Origin: Caenorhabditis elegans
Taxonomy: Eukaryota; Nematoda; Chromadorea; Rhabditida; Rhabditidae
Assembly: GCF_000002985.6 (NCBI RefSeq)
Contig: NC_003279.8
Coordinates: forward strand, 12,524,001-12,588,000
Length of the DNA stretch: 64,000 bases
Reading direction: 5' to 3'
Positions 48,101-59,566 of this stretch are shown one piece after another (the stretch's first letter is position 1; the number at the start of each line of letters is the position of its first letter). The translations under genes and the position numbers were made by a program. The notes below the pieces were generated by a model. The model did no database searches, was not told where the DNA came from, and worked only from the letters and a program-made list of their open reading frames with translations.

Positions 48101-48796
48101 AAAATAGCCGTTTTTACCTTAGAAACTCAAAATTTCAGCTAAACCTTTGCTTTTATTGTATGTATGTTTTGATGGAAAACTGATGGAAAACAACTATTTT
48201 TTTGCCATTTTCGTCTAATGTTGTCAAGTTTTATACGAACGTTTGTCAATTTGTAGCCAAAAAATAAACATCAGTAGTAGTTTTGGGTAAAAATTTGGTA
48301 AGTTTTGATCTAAAAACGACAGTAATTTTGCTCAAACAGCCCATTTATTCTGCAAAATTATCTAAAAAGTTATGCAACCTATCTATGACTTATGCCCATA
48401 AACCTATAAAAAACATCATATGGTCAGAGAATTACTGATAATAAGGCGTCGCCGTCGTCTCACTATTTGCATTCCCCGTAAAAACTTCCACGTGGCTTAC
48501 GCGACGTCGATTTGCCGGCGGCGGGGCCGTGTCTTGGAGAAAAGCGCGGAGACGCAGATATGTCGGGGGTATGGGATGAGGGGTTTAACGTTAGGTCAAA
48601 ATTGTGTTCCACGTGGAAAACACTAACTCAAAACAGCTGAAACTTAAAGCTAGCAATAGTCAGTCGATGCACCATGATTTTGGAACCCCCAAGTTTGATT
48701 TGCGCCGTAAATCGATGCACCATGCCCCCCCACAAAAATTGTACCTGATGTTGGTGTGACCAAGTCGAGAGTGGTTACCATTGTGGTAGATGTCAT
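42129..48796 (-). CDS. dlk-1: Dual leucine zipper MAP3 kinase DLK-1 (long isoform)
   Basis: A MAP3K that drives the MKK-4/PMK-3 p38 pathway in neurons, controlling presynaptic development and axon regeneration; RPM-1 limits its level. Eleven exons: 48796-48745, 47575-47429, 46884-46725, 46678-46181, 46084-45935, 45827-45518, 45389-45008, 44617-44457, 44365-44185, 43376-42721 and 42218-42129, giving 928 residues. Kinase domain ~134-390: Gly-rich loop GSGSQGAVF, catalytic lysine in VAVKK (K162), HRDLKSPN (H244-N251) and DFG (264-266). Coiled-coil/zipper text follows ([20 protein letters not shown]). The activating C-terminal hexapeptide SDGLSD is at 874-879. The rest of the C-terminal half is Ser-rich and disordered. 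Intron 1 is ~1.2 kb. Confidence 0.98.
44973..45389 (-). CDS. dlk-1: Alternative terminal exon of short DLK-1 (DLK-1S)
   Basis: When the donor at 45007 is not used, exon 7 runs on and stops at 44973 after 11 extra residues ([11 protein letters not shown]), giving a 577-residue protein: 566 shared plus 11. This keeps the kinase domain and zipper but lacks the C-terminal hexapeptide. It fits the published inhibitory short isoform. The isoform is established knowledge; its coordinates are read here. Confidence 0.85.
   Translation of the reverse strand, partial: DIRNMYEMKLKRTNKMYDKLQGCFTELKLKESELAEWEKDLTEREQWHNQNSPKAVAAPRAQLRGYPNEGYDDMSSDEDVQPCRGSPYRCSNTSSSSGVQSSPFSRQSSSRSSAGQQTRRSEGANPPSEYIFPEKLNI
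45405..45495. repeat. Degenerate TTAGGC-like repeats in dlk-1 introns
   Basis: Phrases such as 'cttaggcttaactttaggct' resemble the nematode telomere unit TTAGGC with spacers. A second patch on the opposite orientation lies at 46098-46172 ('ccctaagcctaagccaag'). Confidence 0.6.
48664..48723. repeat. Paired CGATGCACCATG motifs in dlk-1 intron 1
   Basis: CGATGCACCATG occurs at 48665-48676 and 48712-48723. The same 12-mer or near copies recur at 18721, 20352, 20364, 22389, 22462 and 22515. Confidence 0.7.
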
Positions 48797-51078
48797 TTTA
48801 TCTGAAAAAAATAGTTTTTTTTAAGCTTGGCAGTCAAAAAAGGTAATTGCAAAACGGACAAAATCAATGTTGTATCGGAATTGAGGACGGATGACGTGAT
48901 GCGTATGAAGAGAAAGGGAGAGGATCCGGGGCGATCATGCGCGGTGTACAGGAATTCAAGTCGTCGTCTTCTCTGGGGCGAAACTATAGATCAGTTCAAA
49001 AATTTTGAGATTCGAGACGAGATGAGTTCAACTCTCCACCACGGGAAAATTTTTTTGCAAATTTTTTCGTTCCAAAAAAAAGGAAAAAAAAAAGATCCAG
49101 AAAAAAACAAACAAACATTTTTGTCGCAGTCACCGAGGACCTAGGTCACACAAAGCTTCTTATTTTTACGAGCAACACCTGAAACTAAATCAGTCGTAAG
49201 GCCCTAGATTTATAACGTTAGTACTCACATAAGTTTCTGGGGCAAACTTTCTTTGCAGGCGACTCTTGTCTGCTCTCTTCCTCATCATCAGCAAGGTAGT
49301 CATTAGCAAGATAGTCATAAGCAAACTTGGCAGCCCACACAAGCTATCGGATAAGTGTCAAGAGACATTGGAGTTCAAAAAGTGGCTCTGATAGAGCACA
49401 TGACCCGGTAGATAGACGAAAAGTTAGTACTAGGGAACCTTAGTTAGTACTAGGGTACCTGTTATGAGGCACAGGGGTCTGGATTTCCTCATTGCAGTTT
49501 TGCGCTCCATTGACAATCGTCTGCCGGACAACGCGTGGGAAAGTCGCGTACACCATACGGGCAGGTACATTTTTTTACAACTAAAACCGAGCCGCTACGC
49601 GATACGCAACGCGCCGTAAATCTGTTCCAGATATGGCCGAGCCAAAATGGCCTAGTTCGGCAAACTCTTGCATTTTAATTTATGAGGGAATCCCGAAAAA
49701 AAAACAAAGTAAATTTAACAAGCACTTTTATATATGTAGTTAGTTTTTGAAGCTAAATACTCCTTACAATTAGTTCCCCAAAACAGTAAGGTTGCCTAGA
49801 TTACGGTGTACCCCCTGCCGGAAACTGTACCTCCAAAATTGAATCTAAGTAATGTTGAACCATATAACCTATCTCTGTTGTCAGTGGGGCACGAGGAAGA
49901 CCCCTTCCCTCAACCCCATCGGGAGGCCCCCTATAAACACAAAAAATGACAAATTTCTACAGTGAGTTAGCGAGAAGACTCTCTTATCAGCAAAAAAAAA
50001 TAAGAACTGAGCAAACCGATAGTAACATTTTCAGGGCGTGGCGGTGACCGTAATCGCGGGAGTCACATGGAAATAACTATGAATTTTCAGATGAGGGTGC
50101 CTGGCTCCATGGCAGGCGTGCTCCGTTGCCATGCTACCTCGCCACACACACATACACAAACATCTCAATCGGAAGCTCACTTTTTGAATGCTCTAAGAAG
50201 AGGGAGGAAAACGACCGGAACATGAGAAGAAGAAGGGGAAAAGGAATAAAAAGTGGTAGTTGAGAGGGAGTGAAAAAGGGATTATAATTGTGGGGGTGGT
50301 GGAAGGGGGTGAGGGTCAAAAATCTTTACTCGGCTGAAAATCCTTACTATTAGCCCCCGTTTTATTCGAAAAATATAGTATTGTAAATAAAAATAAGAAC
50401 GAGTAGCCACTGCGTCATCACCTATTTGAGTTAGTGCGTCAATGTGATAAAAATAGAAATTATGAGGGAGAGAGAGAGGGTAGTATAACTTTTGAGTCGA
50501 GAATGTTGGCGAGAAGAATTGTTATAAAAAAAACTACTAAAAAGTGTTCAAGGAGGAACACTTTTCCATAACTCTGGCCACACCCCAACTTGGCTAGAGT
50601 TTTGCCGGTAGTGAATGACCGGTAGGGTGATAAAGGACAGTTCACCTTAGGGGCCGAAAGGGGCCTAGGGTTTTTGGGCCTGCACAAAAGCTTTTGCGGA
50701 AGGCATAGCTCAAACCTGTTGAAACTAATAAAATCTTGAAATAAATGAACTTTGTTATCTGAATAATCCAGTGAAAAAGATCAACAAGTATATTGTTAGT
50801 TGGATGTAGGTCCATGATCGCGTAAAAATCTAGGTGGCTATAATAAGTTTAGTCTTTCCAACGCTGAACCCCTATCGTATATAATTGCTCAAATTACATG
50901 GCTCAAAAAAAATGGAAAAAGAACAAGAAGCCACTACGTCATCACAACATTGTTGCGATAAAACTGGAGGGACATGATGATGTTTCAGGAAACAAAGTAT
51001 ATTGGGTCTAGAATTTTAAATTTTACAGTGCTTAGCTTGTCTGAAAAAGGTGCGGAATTTCTGGGCAAGCGCCTAGAA

Positions 51079-51155
51079 GTGCGTCACAATTTTTCCCATA
51101 AAAAATTCCCGCATTTTTTGTAGATCAAACTGTATTGAGACAGCCTGACACCACG
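51079..51155. mobile_element. MITE-like element, right end (copy 2)
   Basis: 'attcccgcattttttgtaga' is followed by 'tcaaactgtattgagacag' and 'cctgacaccac', as in copies 1 and 3. The left half is too diverged to define. Confidence 0.6.
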
Positions 51156-52789
51156 TTCTCGAAAGGTTATTTGGTTTTTAAAAATGTTATACGCTTCAAT
51201 TTTCACCTAGAAGATCCTCACGTCAGAGCTGAGTCTCTCTAAAAAAAGTGATTCTAATTGTAAGCCTAGCAACCCAGTTTTCTTCCACAAAAAAAAAACG
51301 ACAATGAATTGTTCTAGAGAATCACCTCACCGTCTGCGTCTCCCTTGGGTGCCCGTAGAGGACGATCACCTGTTTGTATGAGAGGGGCAAACGTGTGTCT
51401 TTTCTATTCACCCGTCGTCGCTCTACATGTTTGAATTACTCATCAATGCAATTTTTGATTGAAAAGAGGTACTAGGCGAAGGAAAGTGAGCATTGGTTGT
51501 TATTATTAGATTATTAAAGTATGGAAAATGTTAAAAATTTGTCAGTGGAGAGATTTTTTTCGAGAAGGGCTAGAAAAATTATGAGGAAAGTTAAATTACT
51601 GATAGCGAAATAAAGATTGAAGAACTACTGGAGAATGAGCACATTTCGACCTTTCAGCCCATTTCCAAAGCCCCTAGAGAAGCATAAAAATCGATTGCCC
51701 AGCCGCGTCACACAAGAAAATGACCACCAAAAAGTGTCGTGCCTCAACGTCTTCTGGACTAGAAAAAAGCGAAAAAAAAGATGAGGAAAAATGTGGAGAG
51801 ATGGGAGAATGAAATGAGGGAAGCGATGGGGGGAAACCGCCGCGGGGGCCCTTCCACGCTTCTTCTCTGCGTCTCTCCAAACGGCGGTCTCTTGAAGTTT
51901 TCTTGTTGTCTCTGCCTGACCACACGTTTGCGAACTCCCGGGCCGCCGCTTGAACTTGAATCAGGTAGTTTTCGGAGGGGATGAGAGAACAGGTGGATCA
52001 ACAAGCGAGGCCATTGGCAGCGCGACGGAAATGGATTTTTTCAAGGTTTGCAAGTTTTGTTTGGAAAATGCAGACGACTTGGCGCGAGGTATTTGAAAAG
52101 TGATAAGGTTTTTTTCCCGGAAAATTGGTCACAATTTGCAGAACTGACTCATTATCAGCACATTTTAGTAACGATTTTGCCAAAAACTATGTAAATGCAC
52201 TTGGAAATGCATATGACGCTTCTTGAAGTTCGTATTGTTTGCTTATTGAAGGTTCTCGTAATTTTTGAGGTCCCCAATGTTCTTTACTGGCCTTAATCAA
52301 TCTTCTACAACCTGGCTACTCCAAATTGGTCCGCCCTAGGAACCGAACGGTACCTTCCGGTGTCACTGTTTTCCCGCCATTCACAGTGACGAATCTCATC
52401 GAAGATTGATGATATCTTTGACAGTTCTCCGAGGCAAACCGGTTTTAAAAACACATTGGAATTACGAAATCGGAGCGTAAAGAGTAGAAGATGAAGGAAA
52501 CAAGTGAGGAGATTGATATGAGAAAAGGAGAAAACGATTAACAAACGCGCTAATTCTAACACTGGAGACAGGGATTAAGGGTGAGGAGAGAGTTGCTAAT
52601 TCAAGCAATACTTGGGTAGAAGCCGATAACTGGACGGGAAAATTTTTTTTCATCAACTAGTAAAAAATTGCACAGAATCCTATTTTGGCATTTTTTAAAA
52701 ACTATTTTTGAATTGCATTTTCTCAAAGGTAACAAACTTTTTCTCATATAGAAAATTTGGGTCAAATTGATTGATCCAATTGGTGGGCG

Positions 52790-53345
52790 GCAATTGTTGT
52801 TAGGCAAATTTTTTTTCGATAAGTTCGGCAAATCGGCATATTGCCGGTTTGCCGATTTGTCGGAAAATTTCAATTCAGACATTGCCGGTTTGCCGATTGT
52901 TGGAAATGTTTAGAGGGATTTTTTATAAGACGGCAACACTTAAAACTGTGCCTTTTTGAAATTTTTATCTCGTTATCTTTAGATATTTTCATAGAATTTG
53001 TTTGTTTTCAAAATAGCTGTAGAAACATTTGTGGAATTCGTACAATTTTGCCGATTGAAATTGAAATTCTGAAATTACAAAAAAAAAGTGCAAAACCACA
53101 ATTTGCCAAAAAATTTTTGGCAAGTGCCGGAAATTTTCAATCCCGGCAATGCGCCAATTTGCCGGGAACTTTTAATTTCGGTGATTTGCCAATTTGCCGG
53201 AAATTTTAATTCTGGCAATTTGCCGATTTGCTGGAAATCTTCAATTCCGGATATTTGCCGATTTGCTGGAAATTTTCAATTCCGGCAGTTTGCCGATTTG
53301 CCGGAAATTTTCAATTCCGGCAATTTGCCGATTTGCCGGTTTTGG
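52790..53345. repeat. GATTTGCCGG repeat, copy 3 (longest)
   Basis: Regular units of about 33 bp ('tttgccgatttgccgg' plus 'aaattttcaattccggcaa') are best preserved at 53150-53340 and more diverged to the left. Confidence 0.85.
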
Positions 53346-53690
53346 GCCCTAGGTCATTGTCAGCTAAAGTCCAAAAAAAAACGAGAGAACGGATTATAAC
53401 TGGCATAACTAGTATAAGATTATCATAATCTGCTGCCAAATTATATCTAAAAGGTTTTCAACCTAACTCCCACGAAAAAAAGAGTAATTGTTTGCTCCAA
53501 TATTTGCTTAGAAAATATCTCTTATCACATTTAACAATTTCGCAATCACAGCGGCGAAAACACAAATAAGTGTAAAGATTTCCGAGAACTGAAGTTGCAA
53601 AAACGGATAGAAAGCCCGGCCAGGAGGGAAGTGAGGGGGTGAGGCAACTGTTGCCATGAAGAAAATAATGATGAGTCAAGTGATTTTTCG

Positions 53691-53777
53691 CAGGGACCAT
53701 TGACAAGCGAGCACAAAGACCGGAACCGGTGCATAATGCTCAGGGTGGTCTTTGTGCTTGAATGTCAATGGTCCCTG
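53691..53777. ncRNA. 87-nt imperfect hairpin, possible small-RNA precursor
   Basis: The 5' arm 53691-53721 starts CAGGGACCATTGACA and ends GCACAAAGACC. The 3' arm 53747-53777 is complementary except for a short internal mismatch in the middle of the stem. The loop is 25 nt. Size and bulge fit a microRNA-like precursor, but a small inverted-repeat element is equally possible. No known microRNA was recognised. Confidence 0.35.
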
Positions 53778-54107
53778 AGTTCCAGGTTCCTGTCGGAAGG
53801 TGAAGCCCGGGAGCCCCTAACTTTGAGCAAAAATACAGGATAAGCTCTCTGAAAAACAAAGTAGAAAAGCTGTTCTTGTGTTCCGGGCGGGAGAACCAAC
53901 CGACTAGATAAGCTTTCTATGAAACCATGAAGAGAAGCATTCTGTCAAGAATCTTCGAGTAACTTTTTGTTTATTGAAAAGAGTTCACAGACTTTAAGAT
54001 GTAAAGATTAAAATAGAGGTAGTGGAAAAATGTAAAGCGAGAATATTAGGTCCAGCGATTATAGAAAAATTACTCTGCAGTACAAGCAGAAACTAAATTG
54101 AACTCTT

Positions 54108-55205
54108 TTACTCCACCAATTCGCCGGGTGCGCGTGCTGATTCGGCGACGGCCGAGTCTGCGATTGACTCGAGATCCGAGAAGGAGTCCGCCATGGCGAT
54201 TCCTGCAATTTTTGATGAAAACTTTATACTTGAAATGATGAAACTTACTTGGCACGATTTCGTTAGCTTCATCAAGGATCTCATCGGGGATCTGGGGTGG
54301 AAGGACCAGTGGGAGACGGAGCTTGAGTGCTGAAATTTAACAAAATTACAGAGGTTCACATACAAAAGCTCACCGAAGAAAATGGAAGTGGTACTTTCCA
54401 TTTTGTTGCACTTGCTGCAGAACTCTTTCCAGACCTCTCCGGTACGATTGTTGAAGTTCAAGTGGACAATTTTCTGATGTGTCTCGTCAAAGCCCACAAG
54501 CACTCTTCTGCGAAGGCGGTGACAGTCCACACCGTACGACTCCTGAGTGTGAGTCACATCATCACAAGGGAAACGGCGACGTTCGAGCCAGGTGAGCTCA
54601 AAAGCCTTTCGGCAGATCTCGATATGATTGAAGCTTCTCGGGCGATTGATGTCACAGATGATCTCATCGGTGATGCTTCTCATCAGGTAGCAGATGCCAG
54701 CCAGGTACGTGAGGCCATTGTAGTTGAAATAAGTCGCCTGGACTCGGTCAGAGATCAGATGGTAGGTCAGGAATCCCTTAGCTTCCTGGTCGATCGGCTC
54801 GAAGTTGAATGAGTCTCCCCCAGCGAGGAAGTTCTCGGCGGCCACTGAAACTGTGATGGCGTTCATAGGGATCACGTAGCCCCTGAGACTGTCATCCTTC
54901 AACACAAAATGGATAAGCTCATGACCAAGCTTGTAATCCTCCGCTGGCACGGGAGCCATCGGGTTCTCCGTGCAGTTGAATCCAACAATCTCATGAGCCA
55001 TCCATCTGGTTGCCGTCTTAAGGATCGGCCAAAAGCGGGGATAACCGAGCACAGGATGTTCCTCGTGAGGCTTCTCGGCGTTGATCATGATGATCTGAGT
55101 TTGACTCGCCTTGTTGCTAAGTTCAACGGGCGGCTCGTAGGGAAGAGCATCGGTAGTAGAGCTCCTGTTGCGCAAGGCGTTGAGGCAGAAGATATTGGCG
55201 AACAT
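54108..55205 (-). CDS. Unrecognised 335-residue protein
   Basis: I do not recognise the family. Exons 55205-54374, 54329-54249 and 54202-54108 have consistent phases and encode 335 residues. The start at 55205 is the ATG after a CACAAG at 55220-55225 that could be a splice acceptor; an in-frame ATG at 55223 is an alternative. The large first exon encodes a mixed alpha/beta-looking protein with scattered Cys and His. Phrases include GYPRFWPILKTATRWMAHE, YKLGHELIHFVLKDDSLRGY and FPCDDVTHTQESYGVDCHRL. The C-terminus is acidic (DSFSDLESIADSAVAESA). No signal peptide or clear membrane segment is seen. Codon bias is moderately strong. Confidence 0.8.
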   Translation of the reverse strand: MFANIFCLNALRNRSSTTDALPYEPPVELSNKASQTQIIMINAEKPHEEHPVLGYPRFWPILKTATRWMAHEIVGFNCTENPMAPVPAEDYKLGHELIHFVLKDDSLRGYVIPMNAITVSVAAENFLAGGDSFNFEPIDQEAKGFLTYHLISDRVQATYFNYNGLTYLAGICYLMRSITDEIICDINRPRSFNHIEICRKAFELTWLERRRFPCDDVTHTQESYGVDCHRLRRRVLVGFDETHQKIVHLNFNNRTGEVWKEFCSKCNKMESTTSIFFGELLYVNLCNFVKFQHSSSVSHWSFHPRSPMRSLMKLTKSCQVSFIISSIKFSSKIAGIAMADSFSDLESIADSAVAESARAPGELVE

Positions 55206-55670
55206 CGAGAAAGGAATAATCACACTTGTGAATGAATGAAAGTTAAAATGATAAACTTATAGAGTGTGTGAGGCGGAGCCAAAGAGGTACCAGGGATACG
55301 CGCAGATACGGGTCCATACCCAAGGGAATCCTCATCAGCAGTTTCATAGTTCATAATTGGCGAAATAGTGTGGGAGAGGCCGGAGACAAATGGCGTCTGA
55401 GCTTTTGATAAACAAAAGGAGAAGCTAAAAATGACAACGTGATTCAGAAAAAAGACGTGACATTGTGAAAACATCAGTGAAAACCTTTGTTTGGGAAGAG
55501 ATTTGAGGAATCAAAAATGATATTAACTACAAACTATGAACTAGAAACTATAAACTACAAACAAAACACTTCATTTCAAGCATGGTTCTTGTGTGAAAAC
55601 AGAACTACTATATATCTTTTTCAGCCTTAGAAAATGCCTGAAATTTCTGAAACGAGAGATTGCCTCAGTG
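55206..55670. other. Upstream flank of the 335-residue gene
   Basis: Contains a minus-strand open frame (55474-55220) with a hydrophobic start and SLGYGPVSARIPGTSLAPP. It could be a further 5' exon or 5' UTR of the gene below, but no good junction was found. Confidence 0.35.
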
Positions 55671-55846
55671 CACGTGGAATCAGAATGCCTTATTTCGGTT
55701 TGATCTTCGAAAAATGCGGGAGTTGAGACGCAGACATCTCATCTGATTTTGCATGGTTAAAAGCGTGCTGACGTCACAATTTATTTGAAAAAATATTCCC
55801 GCCTTTTTTTCTAGATCAAACTGTAATGAGACAGCCTGACACCACC
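55671..55846. mobile_element. MITE-like palindromic element, copy 3
   Basis: The left end 'ttatttcggtttgatcttcg' with 'aaaaatgcggga' faces the right end 'tagatcaaactgtaatgaga' with 'cagcctgacaccac'. The interior resembles copy 1, including 'cgtgctgacgtcac'. Confidence 0.65.
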
Positions 55847-55896
55847 CTCCAGTGCAATTGCTTCCAAGGAATTTATCAACAATTCATTACAATTAA

Positions 55897-56957
55897 TCAA
55901 AATATTCGATATCCACAGGACACTCCAGATCCTCCATTATGCGTGCAACTGACATCGTTCAGAGGCTTCTCGACGTTTTGCGGGCTATACCGAATAGTCA
56001 GACAATTTTCACCGCTGAAACCGATCTTTTCAAATTCAATTTCACACTTTTCTTACCCAGCCATCCCATCTAGCATAGCAATATCAATACCAAGAGCTGC
56101 TTTGCCTGTTGTGAATCCATCAGACCATTCGAATCCCTGTAAATTGAAAAAGTCTGAATAGTATTAGGTATCGAGACTACACACGTCTATTTCGGAATTG
56201 TTTCTTTGGCCATCGACCCAGAAATATATGTTTTGTTGATTTTTGACAGAACCGATGAAGTCTGAAACATGCTTTGTAGGTTGAAGATGGGATGGAAAAT
56301 ACATTAAAAAAAATACAAAATCTCACCGAACATCCACAAGCTCTCCTCGTAACTCGCCACACCGATTAGCTGTGCTCCCAGCCTCAAGCACTCATCCGAG
56401 CCTTCAACTCGATTGGTATTCTTCAAAACCCCTTTCATACAAACCGAGACACCATCCGTCCTGTCAAATCTCTTCCAACCATCTCTGCATCCTTGAAAAC
56501 TCCAAATGTCACTAGTTACCTCCCATGAGTAGGATCCGTTGGCTTCGGAAGGAACGCTGATTTTTACATCTTTATAGGATTTTTCGCAGTTTTCTGATGT
56601 AGATATTGTCTGAAAAAGTGTAAAGTTTTACTGAAAACTCCTTTACTCCACCGAAAAAAAAAGGTATGAACTTACCTTGAAATACACAATGTTCCTCTCA
56701 TCTTTACTGGATTTTTCAACTTTTAGAGATTTAGGTCGTCGAATATAGTCGAATACCGTACATTTTCCTTCAGAAGGGCAGTAGACAAGAATGCAAGTTG
56801 AACCATAATAGCAATATGATAGGCATGAGTTTTTATCATCACATGTTGCACCATAAGAAATCCCATCTACTACAGTTCCGTAGATCTCAATCAATTTCAC
56901 AACTTGGCAGTTGAATATTGGAATAAGTAAAAGTGTAAGAAAGGTGAGAGGATGCAT
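55897..56957 (-). CDS. Secreted PAN/C-type-lectin-like protein (clec type)
   Basis: Belongs to the large nematode family that joins an N-terminal PAN-3 (CW) domain to a C-type lectin-like domain; such proteins are secreted and many respond to infection. Five exons, 56957-56676, 56609-56327, 56261-56185, 56136-56057 and 56014-55897, give 279 residues with all phases closing. Signal peptide MHPLTFLTLLLIPIFNCQ. PAN part: CDDKNSCLSYCYYGSTC to about residue 130, with SYSWEVTSDIWSFQGCRDGW and KRFDRTDGVSVCMKG. Lectin-like part: ECLRLGAQLIGVASYEES, IYFWVDGQRNN and CLTIRY, ending CGYRIF. It is intact, unlike the two relatives at 59.8-61.1 kb. Canonical Ca2+-site motifs are not evident, so sugar binding is uncertain. 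Confidence 0.88.
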
Positions 56958-57778
56958 GTGAAAACTGAGAAACTGAGAAAGTCTGCCGAAAAGCTTGTCT
57001 GGATACTAAAATTTTGATCGTAAAAGTGTAGCAGTTTGCGTCTCGGTACTAAAACTTTTTGCTCTCTTCAAATTATGGTCCTGAACAGGGAGTTTGTTTT
57101 GATTTGTTTTCTTTTTGAAACTTGGTTTTTAGGATTCTTGAACCACCAACCTTTTTCTGACCCCAGATAGTTTTTCTAGATATTAAGCCTTTCCAGATTT
57201 CAACCCCTTTTAATTTGGCGCCGGTGTCACCAAATTTTCCTTTTCCATTCTCATTGTGTTCCTTTTTGGAAGGTTTTTCACGACGATTTCTTGTCGCATA
57301 TAAATCACAATGATTGATGTCAAGAGTTTATCCTCTGTGTTCCTTATCAACCTCCTTATCAACCTTGTCAGTTATCAATTTATTTTAGTCTTACGTTGTT
57401 GAAATGTTTTCTTCACTTAAAAGTGAGTTCCGATGTGGTCTGTGAAAGCTGTACACAATCTAGAACTCTGCTCTAAAACTGTAATCCTGAGAAGCTAATA
57501 GTTTCTTGGTTCCTTTTTAGATGTGTGATCAATGAAACGTGAGATCTTGCAACATCAAACGAACAGCAAATAATGACCTACTTGCAAAACTTTTCGAAAA
57601 GTGCACTTTCTCAGAGATCTGAATTAAATGACGGTAATCTAAACCAAATCAGAAAATTCTTATGATCTGTCCGATTTATTACTTGAAAAGTTAAATTCAT
57701 TTTTGAAGACTTCTCATCAGACACCTCTCATCGTTTTCCGCATTTGACAAAAGTGATATAACACATTTCAGGCACGGT
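56958..57778. other. Intergenic flank of the lectin gene
   Basis: Promoter side of the minus-strand lectin gene; no other gene seen. Confidence 0.4.
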
Positions 57779-58228
57779 ATGCTGGTCTACTCTCAAATCG
57801 AAGATTTACTCATGAAAGCTGTAAGTATAGGGTTTTTTTTCCGTATTTATTTCATATTGTGCTCATTACGAGGACTATGAATTTAGTTGTCAAATGTGAA
57901 AAATTAATACATATAAAGCTTTTAGTATCACTGTTTTTTAAGCATTCCTAAATCATCCAAACTGTCATAATAGAAACACGTTCTAGAGGTGATAATAAAA
58001 TAATTGATTTTTTGGCAATAGTACAAATCTAATTGCGAAACGTTTTTTCGACAGTTTTTATCTGCAAGATGTGATAGCGTGACCGATCAAACTCAAAAAT
58101 GGGTGCGCGGAACAATTGAACAGATTTTTGAAGTGTTTCTTTCTGATTTTTTGTTCCAGCATTCAAGCTATTTTTTGTGGTGGGAAAAATATTTGTTTAA
58201 ATTTCATTTGAGAACAATTTGTACATAG
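57779..58228 (+). CDS. Possible small two-exon gene
   Basis: A TTTCAG/GC acceptor precedes an ATG at 57779. Exon 57779-57820 ends at GTAAGT, and 58055-58228 follows a TTCGACAG in phase 0, giving 71 residues (MLVYSQIEDLLMKA, then FLSARCDSVTDQTQKWVRGT). It ends 12 bases before the ATG of the DUF281 gene. No family recognised; it may be an unrelated small gene or a fragment. Confidence 0.3.
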
Positions 58229-58240
58229 TGATCAGGTGTT

Positions 58241-59230
58241 ATGCATTGGATACCACTTCTTCTATTTATTGATTTTTCCCGGCCTATGGAGTTCTGCATG
58301 AAAATGATGCCGCCAGAGGATGTTGGCTATACTACTGAAGAACCAATGGGTTTGACTACTTTAACAAGTTTTACCGAAGCAACGACGGAGCCTTTGGTAA
58401 TTTTGTTTTGATTTAAGTTTCAATAATACAAAAATATTAATCCCAGAGGAGATTGTTTAGACCCAAATGGCTGAAAACTACCAAATTTCGTTATGAGCCG
58501 TTTCGATATTCTTTCAAAAAAGGTTATGCCGCGCCGGTTCAAATTTTTGGAAAAAATACATATTTTCGATTAAAATTTGAAATTGTATCAACTTTTAATT
58601 GTTTTTTTAGAAAATTTTCATAACGTTCCATCACGCACTTCGTAGGATATGTCGTTTTTTAGTCTTGAAAATACTTATTTATCTTCAGACTACAGTAACA
58701 ATGAGAGAGAAACCAACTACCCCGGTGGAAGAGGAACCAACTACCCCGGTGGACGAGGAACCAACCACCACAATGGTAGAGGATGGTTGGTTCTTAAAAT
58801 TTATTTTTCTTATGAACATCAATGCAACAAAAAAGTTTCAGACTGTACTGTATGTAATATTGATGATGTTTTGCTGCCAGAGGATATGGGCATGAAAAAA
58901 GTTCCAACTTTAGTTATGTATGTTTGGAACTATGAAAATACTGAGACAATATATGACTATAGGAAAACTAATGACACTGCTGATGGATGCATTCAACAAA
59001 TAGTTGGTTGCATGTCTCCCGCTCCTTGCAACGAATTTGCATATTTATATGTGAGTTAAATATTATTATCATTGAGCCCATAATTTTCTTAGGCTGATAC
59101 ACCTTCTGTCAACGAGCAGTTAATTAAACACGATTTGACAAATACAGAAGCAATCCTTACGTGTCAAAAAGATGGAACATGGTCGTTGGGAGCAGTGTTA
59201 GTTATTCCATATTCTTCCAATTTATTTTAG
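58241..59230 (+). CDS. Secreted DUF281-type protein
   Basis: Exons 58241-58396, 58689-58785, 58842-59050 and 59093-59230 give 199 residues. The architecture is typical of nematode DUF281 proteins: a short signal peptide, the MKMMPPEDVGYTTEEP-type stretch, a Thr/Glu/Pro linker with the repeated unit EEPTTPVEEEPTTPVDEEP, then the cysteine domain (CTVCNIDDVLLPEDMG, CIQQIVGCMSPAPC, EAILTCQKDGTWS). The last exon can stop at 59230 or splice from 59194 to 59257 and stop at 59313, but the latter uses a weak GTGTTA donor. Function unknown; secretion inferred. Confidence 0.75.
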
Positions 59231-59566
59231 TAAACAACAAAAGTAAATTATTTCAGAACGGAAATTATGACTTTGTATTGCGCCTACTCATTATGCTGAT
59301 CATTAAAAACTAGAAACTCGTCAACTATCACTTTCCGAATGGTTTAATTTTGCAAAATGTTATCACCAGAAAATACATATTTTACTCACTCCAGCACACC
59401 TGCTCCAAAAGTAATTTTGTCATAAATGTTTTTCTTTCTAAGGTCAAGGATACGTTCAAAAAGGATACGTTCAAAAAGCTCTCACTAGCACCTATCGGCA
59501 GAAAATGTTTTTTAATCAACAAACTATCGCGTAATGAATTACCAAAACATTTATTAAAGAGTGCTT

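Larger units (their letters stand above)
48797..54107. other. 5-kb region upstream of dlk-1
   Basis: Probable dlk-1 promoter plus repeat-rich intergenic DNA. No gene was supportable on either strand. It holds a MITE end, GATTTGCCGG repeats and a hairpin, listed separately. Confidence 0.5.

Noticed and set aside
54327-54812. 161-codon plus-strand frame
   Set aside because: Antisense to the large first exon of the 335-residue gene, which has consistent splice phases and better codon bias.
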